A stretch of DNA of 7,401 bases from an uncultured Chromatiaceae bacterium (GCA_946481195.1 CAMLNG010000175.1:1-7401); one strand, 5' to 3'. Numbered from the stretch's first letter, positions 1 to 5,518 are shown. Notes: generated by a model not told the origin, from the sequence alone. A program made the numbers and translations.

Positions 1-1
1 A

Positions 2-508
2 GAAATTGGCTTAAGTCAGGCCTCAGATGCCGAACATATTCAGCGCCGCGCACCGATGCTGTGGGACCAGAGCCCGCAGGCTGGTTTCACCACTGCTACA
101 AGCAGCTGGGTACAATCCGACCAGCTGTTCCCGCCGCAGCGCGAAACCAGCTGGTGGACGCCGTTTTTACAAGCGCAGCAAGCTGCCAAAGTGACAGTGG
201 CCGATCAGCAACAAGACGTCAAATCACTGTGGTCTTTATACAAATTCCTGATCGCGCAAAAACAACAACGGGCTGAATTTGGCGTGGCTGGCAGCTATGA
301 AGCCAAGGCACTCAATGACGGCAAACTGCTGCAAATCAGCCGGGAACTGGCAGGGAAAAAGTCAGTGTTTGTGCTGAACCTGTCGGCTGAGGCGCAAACG
401 TTGCCGGCTGACCTGCTGCAGGACAGCGGCCTGCACAACGGTTGGAACGAAGCGGAAGCCACATCGACCCAACTGGCGGCCTGGCAGCTACGCAGCTGGT
501 CGAACTAA
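2..508 (+). CDS. C-terminal part of a GH13 alpha-glucosidase/alpha-amylase family enzyme (5' end outside window)
   Basis: The frame is open from the window edge and gives 168 residues before a TAA stop. It begins with EIGL, the end of the conserved GEEIG-type segment of GH13 enzymes. About 15 residues later comes RAPMLWDQSPQAGF, matching the R-x-P-M-x-W-D-x-(4)-A-G-F signature of oligo-1,6-glucosidase and alpha-glucosidase (GH13_23-like) proteins. The stretch VTVADQQQDVKSLWSLYKFLI corresponds to the family pattern of V-x-V-x-x-Q-x-x-D-x-x-S-L-x-x-Y-x-x-L-I that ends the catalytic barrel. The last 75 or so residues look like the small all-beta C-terminal domain. The expected role is hydrolysis of alpha-glucosidic bonds in malto- or isomalto-oligosaccharides. 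The catalytic Asp/Glu/Asp residues lie upstream, so substrate, activity and cell location cannot be judged. The family call is firm; the exact specificity is not. Confidence 0.85.
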   Translation, partial: EIGLSQASDAEHIQRRAPMLWDQSPQAGFTTATSSWVQSDQLFPPQRETSWWTPFLQAQQAAKVTVADQQQDVKSLWSLYKFLIAQKQQRAEFGVAGSYEAKALNDGKLLQISRELAGKKSVFVLNLSAEAQTLPADLLQDSGLHNGWNEAEATSTQLAAWQLRSWSN

Positions 509-515
509 TCATCTG

Positions 516-539
516 GCAGCGGTTCAATCGAGCCGCTGC
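516..539 (+). terminator. Hairpin after the GH13 gene, possible weak terminator
   Basis: Eight bases after the GH13 stop there is a 10-bp stem (516-525 with 530-539, one G-T wobble) closed by a 4-base AATC loop. It is GC-rich and well placed to end the upstream transcript. The bases after it are AAATTCC rather than a run of T, so it is not a classical intrinsic terminator. It may instead protect the mRNA 3' end or act with Rho. Confidence 0.45.
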
Positions 540-665
540 AAATTCCTGTGTTTGGCGCCCTGGTTCCGAGCAAGTCCCCCGGTCCCCTGTGACTGACGAT
601 TGTCGCACCCATTTTGTGTGGAAGTGCAGTGACAGCGGACTTTTTAAAGGGCCGGGCGCCCCTTC

Positions 666-2441
666 TTGTTGCGATTGTGCTTAGCTTGTTTGGTTTTGCT
701 GGCAATCCTGCTGCCGCCATCTACCTTTAGTTTTTCAGGCGTTATTTACAAGCGGGCTCCAATCTTGCTGCAGTCAAACTCTCCTCCCTGGTTACAACAA
801 CAAAAAACACAAATCGCTGGTCAGTTTCTTGATTCATTGTGGCGGGATTTGTTGGTTTTAACGGCTGTGGTTCTGCCGATATCGTTGCTCAGGATTTTTC
901 ACACCGGTTGGTTGGATCTTTATCTGGTTCATCTTTGTATTGGCAGCATGGTGATCCTGACTGGTGTATACCGGCGGCGTTTACCTATGCAATTCAAAGG
1001 TTTCCTGATCATCGCAATCATGCTGGTGTTGGGCGCTGGTGGGTTATACAGCTTTGCACTCGCTGCCAATGGTACCTTCTGGTTAATCTGCGGCTGTCTG
1101 ATCACCGGTTTTTTGTATTCAGCCCGCACTATGTATCTGGTTTGCGCCCTGGCACTGGCTATATTTCTGGCGAATTTTATTGGCTACAGCAGCGGACTGC
1201 TGCATACCCAAACCAATCTGGATTTATACATGCAGGGCGTCAGTTCCTGGCTGAACTTTCTGCTGACCGCAGTGATGATGGTGTTTATCCTGCATCGCGC
1301 TGTGCAGGCACAGCAGCAGAAACTGATGGCGGTGACGCAGCATCAATACCGGCAATGGCTGGACGACTTACCGCTGGCACTTGAAGTTGTTGATTTAGAG
1401 CAGAAAGTTTATTACCAAAACCATGCCGTCCGGCGTTTGTTTGGCCAGGACAGCCAGGCAGCTGTGCCCCAGACTAGTGAGTCCCAGACTAGTGAGCCCC
1501 AATCCAGTGTGCCGATGCAGCTGCTGGCGCATTTGCGCGATAAAAGCACTGGCAAGCCGCTGCGGGCGGCTCAGCTTCCGGCGGCTACGGCCTTACGCGG
1601 CGAAAACTGTTTTATCGATGCGGCGACCTTACAAACCAGCCAGGGCGAGACAGTGGTGCGCTGCTGGGGCTGGCCGGGTTATGCTGAAAATGGTGACATC
1701 GGTTATGGCATCACAGTGTTTGAAGATATCAGTCATCAGGCCCTGGCCGAGCAATACAAAAACGAATTTATCGCCAATGTCAGCCATGAACTACGCACGC
1801 CTTTGACCGCTATCCGTGGCAGCATTGGCCTGATGCTCGGCGGTGTGTTTGGCGACATGCCGAAAAAAGCTGAGGATATGGCGCGGATCTGCCAACACAA
1901 TTCTGAGCGTTTGTTGTTTTTGGTCAATGATTTACTTGACCTGCAAAAGATTGAACAAGGCAAACTTGAAATCACGCCGGTGCCGGTTGATGCCAGCCCG
2001 CTGCTGCGCAGCTGCGCGCAAAACCTGCAAAGTTATGCACAGGAGTTTGGTTCTAAAATCGTGCTGAACGATCAGGCGCCGCATGCAGTGGTGAACTTAG
2101 ATCCGGACCGGTTGCAGCAGGTGCTGACCAATTTGCTGTCCAATGCCGTGAAGTTCTCACCAAATAACAGCGTGGTGATGTTATGGGCCCGCACAGAGAC
2201 TCACCAGCTGGTGATTGGCGTACAGGACCAGGGCCCCGGTATTCCGGACGCCTTGCACAGCAAAATTTTCGAACCTTTTACCCGGCTGGATCAGCCTGAG
2301 GGTCGAGCTCAGCCCGGCAGTGGTCTGGGTTTATCTATCAGCAAAAAGTTGGTGCAGTACATGGGTGGACAGATTAGTTTCAGCAGCCAGGAAGGGATCG
2401 GCACCACTTTTGAACTGCGTTTTCCGCTACTGGTGGAGTAA
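666..2441 (+). CDS. Membrane-bound PAS sensor histidine kinase (orphan)
   Basis: The 591-residue protein has all the core kinase motifs. The H-box FIANVSHELRTPLTAIRGS carries the phospho-acceptor H374. The N-box DPDRLQQVLTNLLSNAVKFS carries N493, the G1 box DQGPGIP starts at D521, the F-box reads IFEPFTRLD, and the G2 box GSGLGLS starts at G551. The N-terminus has a hydrophobic segment at about 3-19, then roughly six more membrane segments between 61 and 211. I recognise no named input domain there. Residues about 227-355 look like a PAS domain (start QYRQWLDDLPLALEVVD) with a short repeated insert. There is no receiver domain and no response regulator in the window, so the partner and signal are unknown. 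The start is uncertain: the frame is closed by a stop at 645-647, TTG codons occur at 666, 669 and 675, and the first ATG (948) would remove two membrane segments. AAAGGG at 646-651 is the only Shine-Dalgarno-like sequence and is rather far upstream. Confidence 0.9.
   Translation: MLRLCLACLVLLAILLPPSTFSFSGVIYKRAPILLQSNSPPWLQQQKTQIAGQFLDSLWRDLLVLTAVVLPISLLRIFHTGWLDLYLVHLCIGSMVILTGVYRRRLPMQFKGFLIIAIMLVLGAGGLYSFALAANGTFWLICGCLITGFLYSARTMYLVCALALAIFLANFIGYSSGLLHTQTNLDLYMQGVSSWLNFLLTAVMMVFILHRAVQAQQQKLMAVTQHQYRQWLDDLPLALEVVDLEQKVYYQNHAVRRLFGQDSQAAVPQTSESQTSEPQSSVPMQLLAHLRDKSTGKPLRAAQLPAATALRGENCFIDAATLQTSQGETVVRCWGWPGYAENGDIGYGITVFEDISHQALAEQYKNEFIANVSHELRTPLTAIRGSIGLMLGGVFGDMPKKAEDMARICQHNSERLLFLVNDLLDLQKIEQGKLEITPVPVDASPLLRSCAQNLQSYAQEFGSKIVLNDQAPHAVVNLDPDRLQQVLTNLLSNAVKFSPNNSVVMLWARTETHQLVIGVQDQGPGIPDALHSKIFEPFTRLDQPEGRAQPGSGLGLSISKKLVQYMGGQISFSSQEGIGTTFELRFPLLVE
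1468..1512 (+). repeat. Three tandem 15-bp units inside the histidine kinase gene
   Basis: Units 1468-1482 and 1483-1497 differ only in the last base (CCCAGACTAGTGAG plus T or C). A third, diverged unit follows at 1498-1512. The period is five codons, so the frame is kept and the protein reads PQTSE-SQTSE-PQSSV at residues 268-282. The segment is polar and lies just after the first strand and helix of the PAS-like domain, probably in a surface loop. Such in-frame repeats can gain or lose units by slippage; variation between strains is inferred, not seen. Confidence 0.9.
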
Positions 2442-2705
2442 CTAAAAACCGAACAAATCCGGCGTAGACGGCGGTTGATCCGCTTCGAGGTTGCTGTCCG
2501 GTTTACCGGCGAGGCGCGCTGCATCACGGCGGATGCGGCGTTGTTCCAGCAGTTTCAGGATGCGGGCGCGTTCGGCCACCGGTTTGTTATGCCAGTTAAA
2601 ACGTTCATCCCGCGAACGCAGACAACCCACGCAATAACCGCGGTTATTGCTGGTGCAGACCCCGATACAGGGGTTGGGTAAGTCAAACAGCTCGAGTTGA
2701 TCCAT
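2442..2705 (-). CDS. DUF1289 family small cysteine-rich protein
   Basis: The 87-residue protein starts MDQLELFDLPNPCIGVC and carries the DUF1289 hallmark of four cysteines: C13-x3-C17-x6-C24-x2-C27. A conserved RSRDERFNW stretch and a basic helix (about 43-63) follow. The cysteine spacing suggests a small metal-binding or Fe-S-like knuckle, but the function of the family is not established. The C-terminal 25 residues (Pro, Asp and Ser rich, ending PDLFGF) look disordered. The length is normal for the family. The start is the ATG at 2705-2703; no strong Shine-Dalgarno is visible before it. Its TAG stop directly abuts the TAA of the converging kinase gene. The neighbour upstream is the ilv leader, transcribed away from it. 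Confidence 0.88.
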   Translation of the reverse strand: MDQLELFDLPNPCIGVCTSNNRGYCVGCLRSRDERFNWHNKPVAERARILKLLEQRRIRRDAARLAGKPDSNLEADQPPSTPDLFGF

Positions 2706-2731
2706 AAGCCGCTGGCGGAAAAAGGCGATGT

Positions 2732-2751
2732 GGCTTGAGTCTACTCAATCC
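2732..2751. promoter_or_regulatory. 20-bp DNA dyad, candidate operator near the DUF1289 start
   Basis: The sequence GGcTTGAGT-CT-ACTCAAtCC is symmetric: TTGAGT (2735-2740) and ACTCAA (2743-2748) are exact inverted copies separated by two bases. One mismatched position on each side is followed by a further GG/CC match. It sits 27 bp upstream of the DUF1289 start codon. The two-base centre suits a dimeric protein site better than an RNA hairpin. The binding protein is unknown. Confidence 0.4.
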
Positions 2752-2873
2752 GTGTCGACAGCGCCACCGGCAACATCGCGCTGAAGTTTCATTGAATATC
2801 TGTTAAATCAGCTGGTTACTTGCTGAGCGTCAGCCGTATGGCCGTCTTTTTTTGCGAAAAGCAAAAATAACTG

Positions 2874-2902
2874 TTGACTCAGGCCGTGCAGACGGCTATT
2901 TC
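2874..2902 (+). promoter_or_regulatory. Candidate sigma-70 promoter of the ilv operon
   Basis: TTGACT (2874-2879) matches five of six -35 consensus bases. It is followed, after 17 bp, by TATTTC (2897-2902), which matches the first three bases of the -10 box; an overlapping TCTAAT lies at 2901-2906. A/T-rich DNA with A and T runs (2847-2870) precedes the -35 like an UP element. A start near 2909 would give about 70 nt before the leader peptide. The -10 is weak, so this is a prediction only. Confidence 0.45.
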
Positions 2903-2979
2903 TAATAGCGTTTTGCTGTGGCCAAAGCGCCATTGCCGTTTTTTGACATATAACCAACAGAGTTATTGCTACAAACATT

Positions 2980-3075
2980 ATGCGTAAAACAACCATCCTG
3001 AACATTATTGTGGTCCTCGTAAACGTGGTGATTATTAGTCGCCGCGGGGGCTGCTGTTTGGGACTGAGACCGTAA
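2980..3075 (+). CDS. ilvL: ilv operon leader peptide (attenuation)
   Basis: An ATG opens a 31-codon frame ending in TAA at 3073-3075. Residues 6-19 read I-L-N-I-I-V-V-L-V-N-V-V-I-I: twelve of fourteen are isoleucine, valine or leucine. That is the signature of an ilvGMEDA-type leader, where slow translation through regulatory codons signals shortage of charged Ile, Val or Leu tRNA. The tail (S-R-R-G-G-C-C-L-G-L-R-P) carries the G-rich RNA stretch that could pair with the attenuator. The position, about 15 bases before a strong terminator hairpin and upstream of ilvG, fits the family plan; E. coli IlvL is of similar size. No strong Shine-Dalgarno is visible; the nearest purine run, CAGAG (2958-2962), is too far upstream to be convincing. 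The peptide itself probably has no function beyond being translated. Confidence 0.88.
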   Translation: MRKTTILNIIVVLVNVVIISRRGGCCLGLRP

Positions 3076-3103
3076 AATAATCAGATTCCGACAAAACCCC
3101 CGC
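3044..3103 (+). promoter_or_regulatory. Candidate antiterminator pairing of the ilv attenuator
   Basis: GCGGGGG at 3044-3050 (codons 22-24 of the leader) is exactly complementary to CCCCCGC at 3097-3103, which lies in the 5' arm of the terminator. Forming this 7-bp helix would break the terminator stem, as the 2:3 structure does in classical attenuation. A ribosome that reaches the end of the leader would cover 3044-3050 and favour termination. The pairing is seen in the sequence; its use in the cell is inferred. Confidence 0.5.
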
Positions 3104-3126
3104 ACCGCAAGGTCCGGGGGTTTTGT
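3091..3126 (+). terminator. ilv attenuator (intrinsic terminator hairpin)
   Basis: A perfect 12-bp stem pairs 3091-3102 (ACAAAACCCCCG) with 3115-3126 (CGGGGGTTTTGT). Inside it, after one C/C mismatch, ACC and GGT pair around a GCAA tetraloop of the GNRA type. The arm ends in TTTT (3121-3124), followed by a pyrimidine-rich ACTTTCT. It lies 15 bases after the leader stop and 97 bases before ilvG, the expected place for the attenuator. Confidence 0.88.
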
Positions 3127-3210
3127 ACTTTCTGGGCCAGTGAAAAAAACGCAGGCGGCGGAAATGGGCGGATTAGCACAGCGACGATAGCCGGCACAGG
3201 CCGGCAAGAC

Positions 3211-3216
3211 AGAGGA
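3211..3216 (+). promoter_or_regulatory. Ribosome binding site of ilvG
   Basis: AGAGGA lies 7 bases before the ATG at 3224 and fixes this start. Just upstream, GCCGG (3190-3194) and CCGGC (3201-3205) can form a short stem with a 6-base loop, ending five bases before the site. Any effect on initiation is speculative. Confidence 0.75.
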
Positions 3217-3223
3217 TACGGGT

Positions 3224-4225
3224 ATGACAGGCGCAGAATTGGTAGTGAAATTATTAACAGAACACGGTGTGCATTCCGTGTTCGGTTATCCGGGCGGGGC
3301 TATCATGCCGATTTACGACGCGCTCTACCAAAGCCCGGTCAAACACTACCTGTGCCGCCATGAACAAGGTGGTGGTTTCAGCGCCATCGGTTATGCCCGC
3401 GCTTCCGGCCAGACCGGCGTATGCCTGGCCACTTCCGGCCCTGGCGCGACTAACCTCATCACCGCCTTAGCCGACGCGCTGCTCGATTCTGTGCCAGTAG
3501 TCGCCATCACCGGCCAGGTGTCGCAAGCCGTTGCCGGCACCGACGCCTTCCAGGAAGTCGACGTATTAGGCATGAGCCTGACCTGCACCAAACACAGTTT
3601 TTATGTGCGTGACGTCGCCGATTTGGCGGCGACTTTACGCGAAGCCTTTGTATTAGCTCAAAGCGGCCGGCCAGGCCCGGTGCTGGTCGATATCCCAAAA
3701 GACGTGCAGTTAGCGCAAGTGGAATACCAGCCGCTGCATCTGACCGCAGCCAGCGCCGCGCCAGATTGCTCCGGCCTTGCCACACAGATCGCCGCCGCCC
3801 GCGCTTTGCTGCAGCAAGCACAAAAACCGATGGCTTACATCGGTGGCGGTGTACATATGGCTGACGCGCTGGCGGAATTAAACGCCTTTTTAACCGCCAC
3901 CGGCATGCCGTCGGTCACCACATTAAAAGCCATGGGGTCGGTGGAAAAAACCAATCCGCTGTACTTAGGCATGTTGGGCATGCACGGCACACAAGCCGCG
4001 AATTTAGCGGTGCAACAAACCGATTTGCTGCTTTGTTTAGGTGCGCGTTTTGATGACCGGGTCACCGGCAACTTAAAGAAATTCGCGCCGGAAGCCAAAG
4101 TCCTTCATATCGATATAGACCCGGCAGAAATCAACAAGTTACGTTTTGCAGATGTCGCCATGTTAGGCGATTTAAAAGCCCTGTTACCTGCAATGACAGC
4201 TGCAGGCAACTACGCCGACTGGTAG
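3224..4225 (+). CDS. ilvG: IlvG N-terminal fragment, the product if the amber codon terminates
   Basis: Translation from the ATG at 3224 yields 333 residues. They hold the complete PYR domain (about 1-160, with E47) and most of the FAD/middle domain (about 190-330, with [12 protein letters not shown] and [12 protein letters not shown]). The whole pyrophosphate-binding domain is missing, so the fragment cannot bind ThDP in the normal way and should be inactive by itself. Its reading frame, ribosome binding site and codon use are those of a normal ilvG. This entry describes the first half of the interrupted gene and is not a separate gene. Confidence 0.7.
   Translation: MTGAELVVKLLTEHGVHSVFGYPGGAIMPIYDALYQSPVKHYLCRHEQGGGFSAIGYARASGQTGVCLATSGPGATNLITALADALLDSVPVVAITGQVSQAVAGTDAFQEVDVLGMSLTCTKHSFYVRDVADLAATLREAFVLAQSGRPGPVLVDIPKDVQLAQVEYQPLHLTAASAAPDCSGLATQIAAARALLQQAQKPMAYIGGGVHMADALAELNAFLTATGMPSVTTLKAMGSVEKTNPLYLGMLGMHGTQAANLAVQQTDLLLCLGARFDDRVTGNLKKFAPEAKVLHIDIDPAEINKLRFADVAMLGDLKALLPAMTAAGNYADW
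4223..4225 (+). other. In-frame TAG within ilvG (codon 334)
   Basis: The codons read TGG-TAG-GCG where E. coli IlvG has Trp-Gln at the matching place. The stop falls in the link between the FAD domain and the ThDP-binding domain. About 670 nt between this codon and the ilvM start would be untranslated unless ribosomes read through or restart, which would invite Rho-dependent polarity on ilvM and ilvD. Confidence 0.85.
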
Positions 4226-4324
4226 GCGCACTGCGCCGCACTGAAACAGCAACACGGCTGGCGTTACGACCATCCGGGCGAGCGCATCTACGCGCCGCTG
4301 CTGCTGAAACAGCTGAGCGAACGC

Positions 4325-4891
4325 ATGCCGGACAATTCCGTCGTGAGCTGTGACGTCGGCCAGCACCAGATGTGGGTGGCGCAGCATATGCGTTTTAACT
4401 CGCCCCGCAATCATTTATCCAGCGGCGGTTTGGGCACTATGGGCTTTGGCCTGCCGGCGGCGATTGGCGCGAAAATCTCGCGGCCGCAGGATACCAGCGT
4501 GCTGGTGACCGGCGACGGCTCTTTTATGATGAACGTGCAGGAACTGGCGACCATTAAACGCTTCCGCCTGCCGGTCAAAATCATCGTCATCGACAACCAG
4601 CGCCTTGGCATGGTGAAACAGTGGCAACAGCTGTTTTTCGCTGGTCGTTACAGCGAAACCGATTTGTCCGACAACCCGGATTTTGTCTCCTTAGCAGCCG
4701 CTTTTGCCATCCCAGGCCACAGCATCAGCCACAAAGACGAAGTGGAATCAGCCTTAGACGCGATGTTCAGCTGGCCGGGCCCTTATTTGTTACACGTCCG
4801 CATCGACGAAACGGACAACGTCTGGCCATTAGTACCGCCAGGTGCCGCCAACCAGGACATGATGACCGACTTACCCCAGTGGGAGGAATAA
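4325..4891 (+). pseudogene. ilvG: IlvG C-terminal fragment (ThDP pyrophosphate-binding domain)
   Basis: From the first ATG after the amber codon the frame codes 188 residues. They cover the core of the ThDP-binding domain: DVGQHQMWVAQH, SSGGLGTMGFGLPAAIGA, GDGSFMMN with the DNQ end of the metal/ThDP motif, QWQQLFFAGRYSET and the C-terminal VWPLVPPGA. The homologous sequence continues without a break from the codon after the stop (4226), so ATG 4325 (internal codon 368) is not a natural start; GAGCG before it is a poor ribosome site. Independent translation by re-initiation is possible but unsupported. Confidence 0.55.
4882..4886 (+). promoter_or_regulatory. Ribosome binding site of ilvM, inside the end of ilvG
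   Basis: GGAGG lies 7 bases before the ilvM ATG (4894) and within the last codons of ilvG, whose TAA is only 2 bases from that ATG. This arrangement suggests translational coupling between the two subunits and decides the ilvM start against longer in-frame options upstream. Confidence 0.8.
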
Positions 4892-4893
4892 CC

Positions 4894-5169
4894 ATGAGCA
4901 ACGCAGCGCAAAGCCAACAGCATACTTTGACCATCCACACCCGGCATGAAGCCGTCGCGATCGAGCGTTTATTGCAGGTCACCCGCTACCGCGGCTTTAC
5001 TTTAGCTGGCCTTGAATTAAAGCCGCTGGCTGATTTGACTGGTTTACTGATAACCTTAAGCGTGGTCAGCGACAAGCCGGTGAGCCTGTTGGTGAACCAG
5101 CTGAATAAACTGTACGACGTGCTGGATCTGGAGCTGCATCAGGCCGAAGCCGGTGCGCTGCGGGCGTGA
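4894..5169 (+). CDS. ilvM: Acetohydroxyacid synthase II regulatory (small) subunit
   Basis: The product has 91 residues, close to the 87 of E. coli IlvM, and is a single ACT-like domain. The recognisable parts are the first helix ERLLQVTRYRGFTLAGLEL (about 24-42), the strand GLLITLSVVSD, and the signature VNQLNKLYDVLDLEL (about 67-81), matching SQLNKLVDV in E. coli. The protein binds the IlvG catalytic subunit and stimulates it. In AHAS II the small subunit does not bring valine inhibition, unlike IlvN and IlvH. It is intact even though ilvG carries a premature stop, so its partner may be absent. It ends in TGA and is followed by a non-coding palindromic element rather than ilvE. Confidence 0.9.
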   Translation: MSNAAQSQQHTLTIHTRHEAVAIERLLQVTRYRGFTLAGLELKPLADLTGLLITLSVVSDKPVSLLVNQLNKLYDVLDLELHQAEAGALRA

Positions 5170-5184
5170 AGCACAAGGCGATAT

Positions 5185-5310
5185 CGTTGTGCTGGACTCT
5201 GGCGAAACATTCCGCAGACACGCCGTGAACCCATCCATGGGGGCTCCTCTGCGGCTTCCCTGCCGCAGAGGGTCTGCTCCATGTGTTCACCAGAGCCCAG
5301 TGAAGCAACG
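5185..5310. repeat. 126-nt imperfect palindromic element between ilvM and ilvD
   Basis: Nested inverted repeats span the element. CGTTG (5185-5189) pairs with CAACG (5306-5310). CTGGACTCTGG (5192-5202) pairs with CCAGAGCCCAG (5290-5300) with one mismatch. GTGAAC (5225-5230) pairs with GTTCAC (5285-5290), and ATGG (5237-5240) with CCAT (5279-5282). The core CCTCTGCGGC (5246-5255) and GCCGCAGAGG (5262-5271) form a perfect 10-bp stem with a 6-base loop. A 22-base insertion on the left arm (5203-5224) contains a second CCGCAGA (5212-5218), which could replace the 3' core arm. The element starts 15 bases after the ilvM stop. There is no T run after the core, so it is not an ordinary terminator. 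The form suggests a dispersed palindromic repeat or small non-autonomous mobile element; copies elsewhere cannot be seen in this window. Confidence 0.65.
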
Positions 5311-5337
5311 TGACAGCAGCAAGTATTGAATAAACGG

Positions 5338-5415
5338 TGCCGGACCGAAAACCGGCAACATAAAAAAGCACGGGCACCCATAACCGCCCGGCATGATCAC
5401 TGCCACAGGCAGTGA
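5338..5415. repeat. Cluster of three small inverted repeats upstream of ilvD
   Basis: TGCCGG/CCGGCA (5338-5343, 5352-5357) has an 8-base loop. CGGGC/GCCCG (5371-5375, 5386-5390) has a 10-base spacer. TCACTGCC/GGCAGTGA (5397-5404, 5408-5415) is perfect over 8 bp with only 3 bases between, like a compact hairpin or protein site. None is followed by a T run. No gene is present here. They may be mRNA structure in the ilvM-ilvD transcript, or further repeat debris. Confidence 0.5.
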
Positions 5416-5473
5416 CGTTACAACCAAGTGGCCCTGAACCCAAAACCCGATGCTGGCGCATGCATCTTCCAGA

Positions 5474-5503
5474 TTAACAACAGCTGGCGCCGCATCATTA
5501 AAT
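5474..5503 (+). promoter_or_regulatory. Candidate internal promoter for ilvD
   Basis: TTAACA (5474-5479, five of six -35 bases) is followed after 18 bp by TTAAAT (5498-5503, four of six -10 bases). A start near 5510 would leave a short leader of about 17 nt that still contains the ilvD ribosome site. The 357-bp gap after ilvM makes an own promoter plausible, but the match is only moderate. Confidence 0.35.
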
Positions 5504-5513
5504 TTGCCTATGC

Positions 5514-5518
5514 AGGAG
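5514..5518 (+). promoter_or_regulatory. Ribosome binding site that fixes the ilvD start
   Basis: AGGAG lies 8 bases before the ATG at 5527. It supports this ATG over the in-frame GTG at 5428, which would add 33 residues with no resemblance to dihydroxyacid dehydratases. Confidence 0.8.

Larger units (their letters stand above)
2706..2979. other. Non-coding divergent region between the DUF1289 gene and ilvL
   Basis: These 274 bases hold no convincing gene. Besides the 2732-2751 dyad and the ilv promoter candidate there are two small inverted repeats. GCTGA/TCAGC lies at 2822-2834 with a 3-base loop, and TTTTTGC/GCAAAAA at 2849-2867 with a GAAAA loop. The second lies in an A/T tract just upstream of the TTGACT hexamer and may act as an UP-like element. 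No clear promoter for the DUF1289 gene was found on the minus strand. Confidence 0.5.
3224..4891 (+). pseudogene. ilvG: Acetohydroxyacid synthase II catalytic subunit, interrupted by an in-frame amber codon
   Basis: The frame gives a 555-codon gene, close to the 548 residues of E. coli IlvG, with one internal TAG at codon 334. The enzyme uses ThDP, FAD and Mg2+ to condense two pyruvates to acetolactate, or pyruvate with 2-ketobutyrate to acetohydroxybutyrate. The N-terminal half has the catalytic E47 in CRHEQGG and the [14 protein letters not shown] and SGPGATNL stretches. The C-terminal half has the ThDP motif GDGSFMMN (G430-D431-G432) through DNQ, and QWQQLFF. On both sides of the stop the sequence follows E. 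coli IlvG without a gap: ADW, stop, then AHCAALKQQH and WRYDHPG. E. coli-type proteins have Gln next to that Trp, so a single C-to-T change (CAG to TAG) explains the lesion. No other stop or frameshift is present, which points to a recent mutation or a sequencing error. ilvM follows after 2 bases. In E. coli K-12, ilvG is also defective, through a frameshift. Confidence 0.85.

Noticed and set aside
509..665. Short open frames between the GH13 and kinase genes
   Set aside because: They overlap the ends of the flanking genes in other frames and show no protein-like character; only the 516-539 hairpin is supported.
2849..2867. TTTTTGC/GCAAAAA inverted repeat as an intrinsic terminator
   Set aside because: The stem is mostly A-T pairs, no T run follows it in either direction, and no gene ends nearby.
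2943..2971. TTGACA followed by 17 bp and TTGCTA as the ilv promoter
   Set aside because: The -35 is perfect, but the -10 is poor and transcription would begin about 2 bases before the ilvL ATG, leaving no room for ribosome binding.
4223..4225. TAG as a pyrrolysine or other recoded codon
   Set aside because: IlvG proteins have no such residue, there is no recoding element visible, and Gln-to-amber by one base change is the simpler explanation.
4200..4330. Frameshift as the cause of the ilvG break, as in E. coli K-12
   Set aside because: Both halves are in the same reading frame and the protein similarity continues directly after the TAG, so it is a nonsense codon and not an indel.
5066..5461. 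Minus-strand open frames (131 and 80 residues) across the ilvM-ilvD gap
   Set aside because: They run through the palindromic element and into ilvM, have no family resemblance and no ribosome binding site that stands out.
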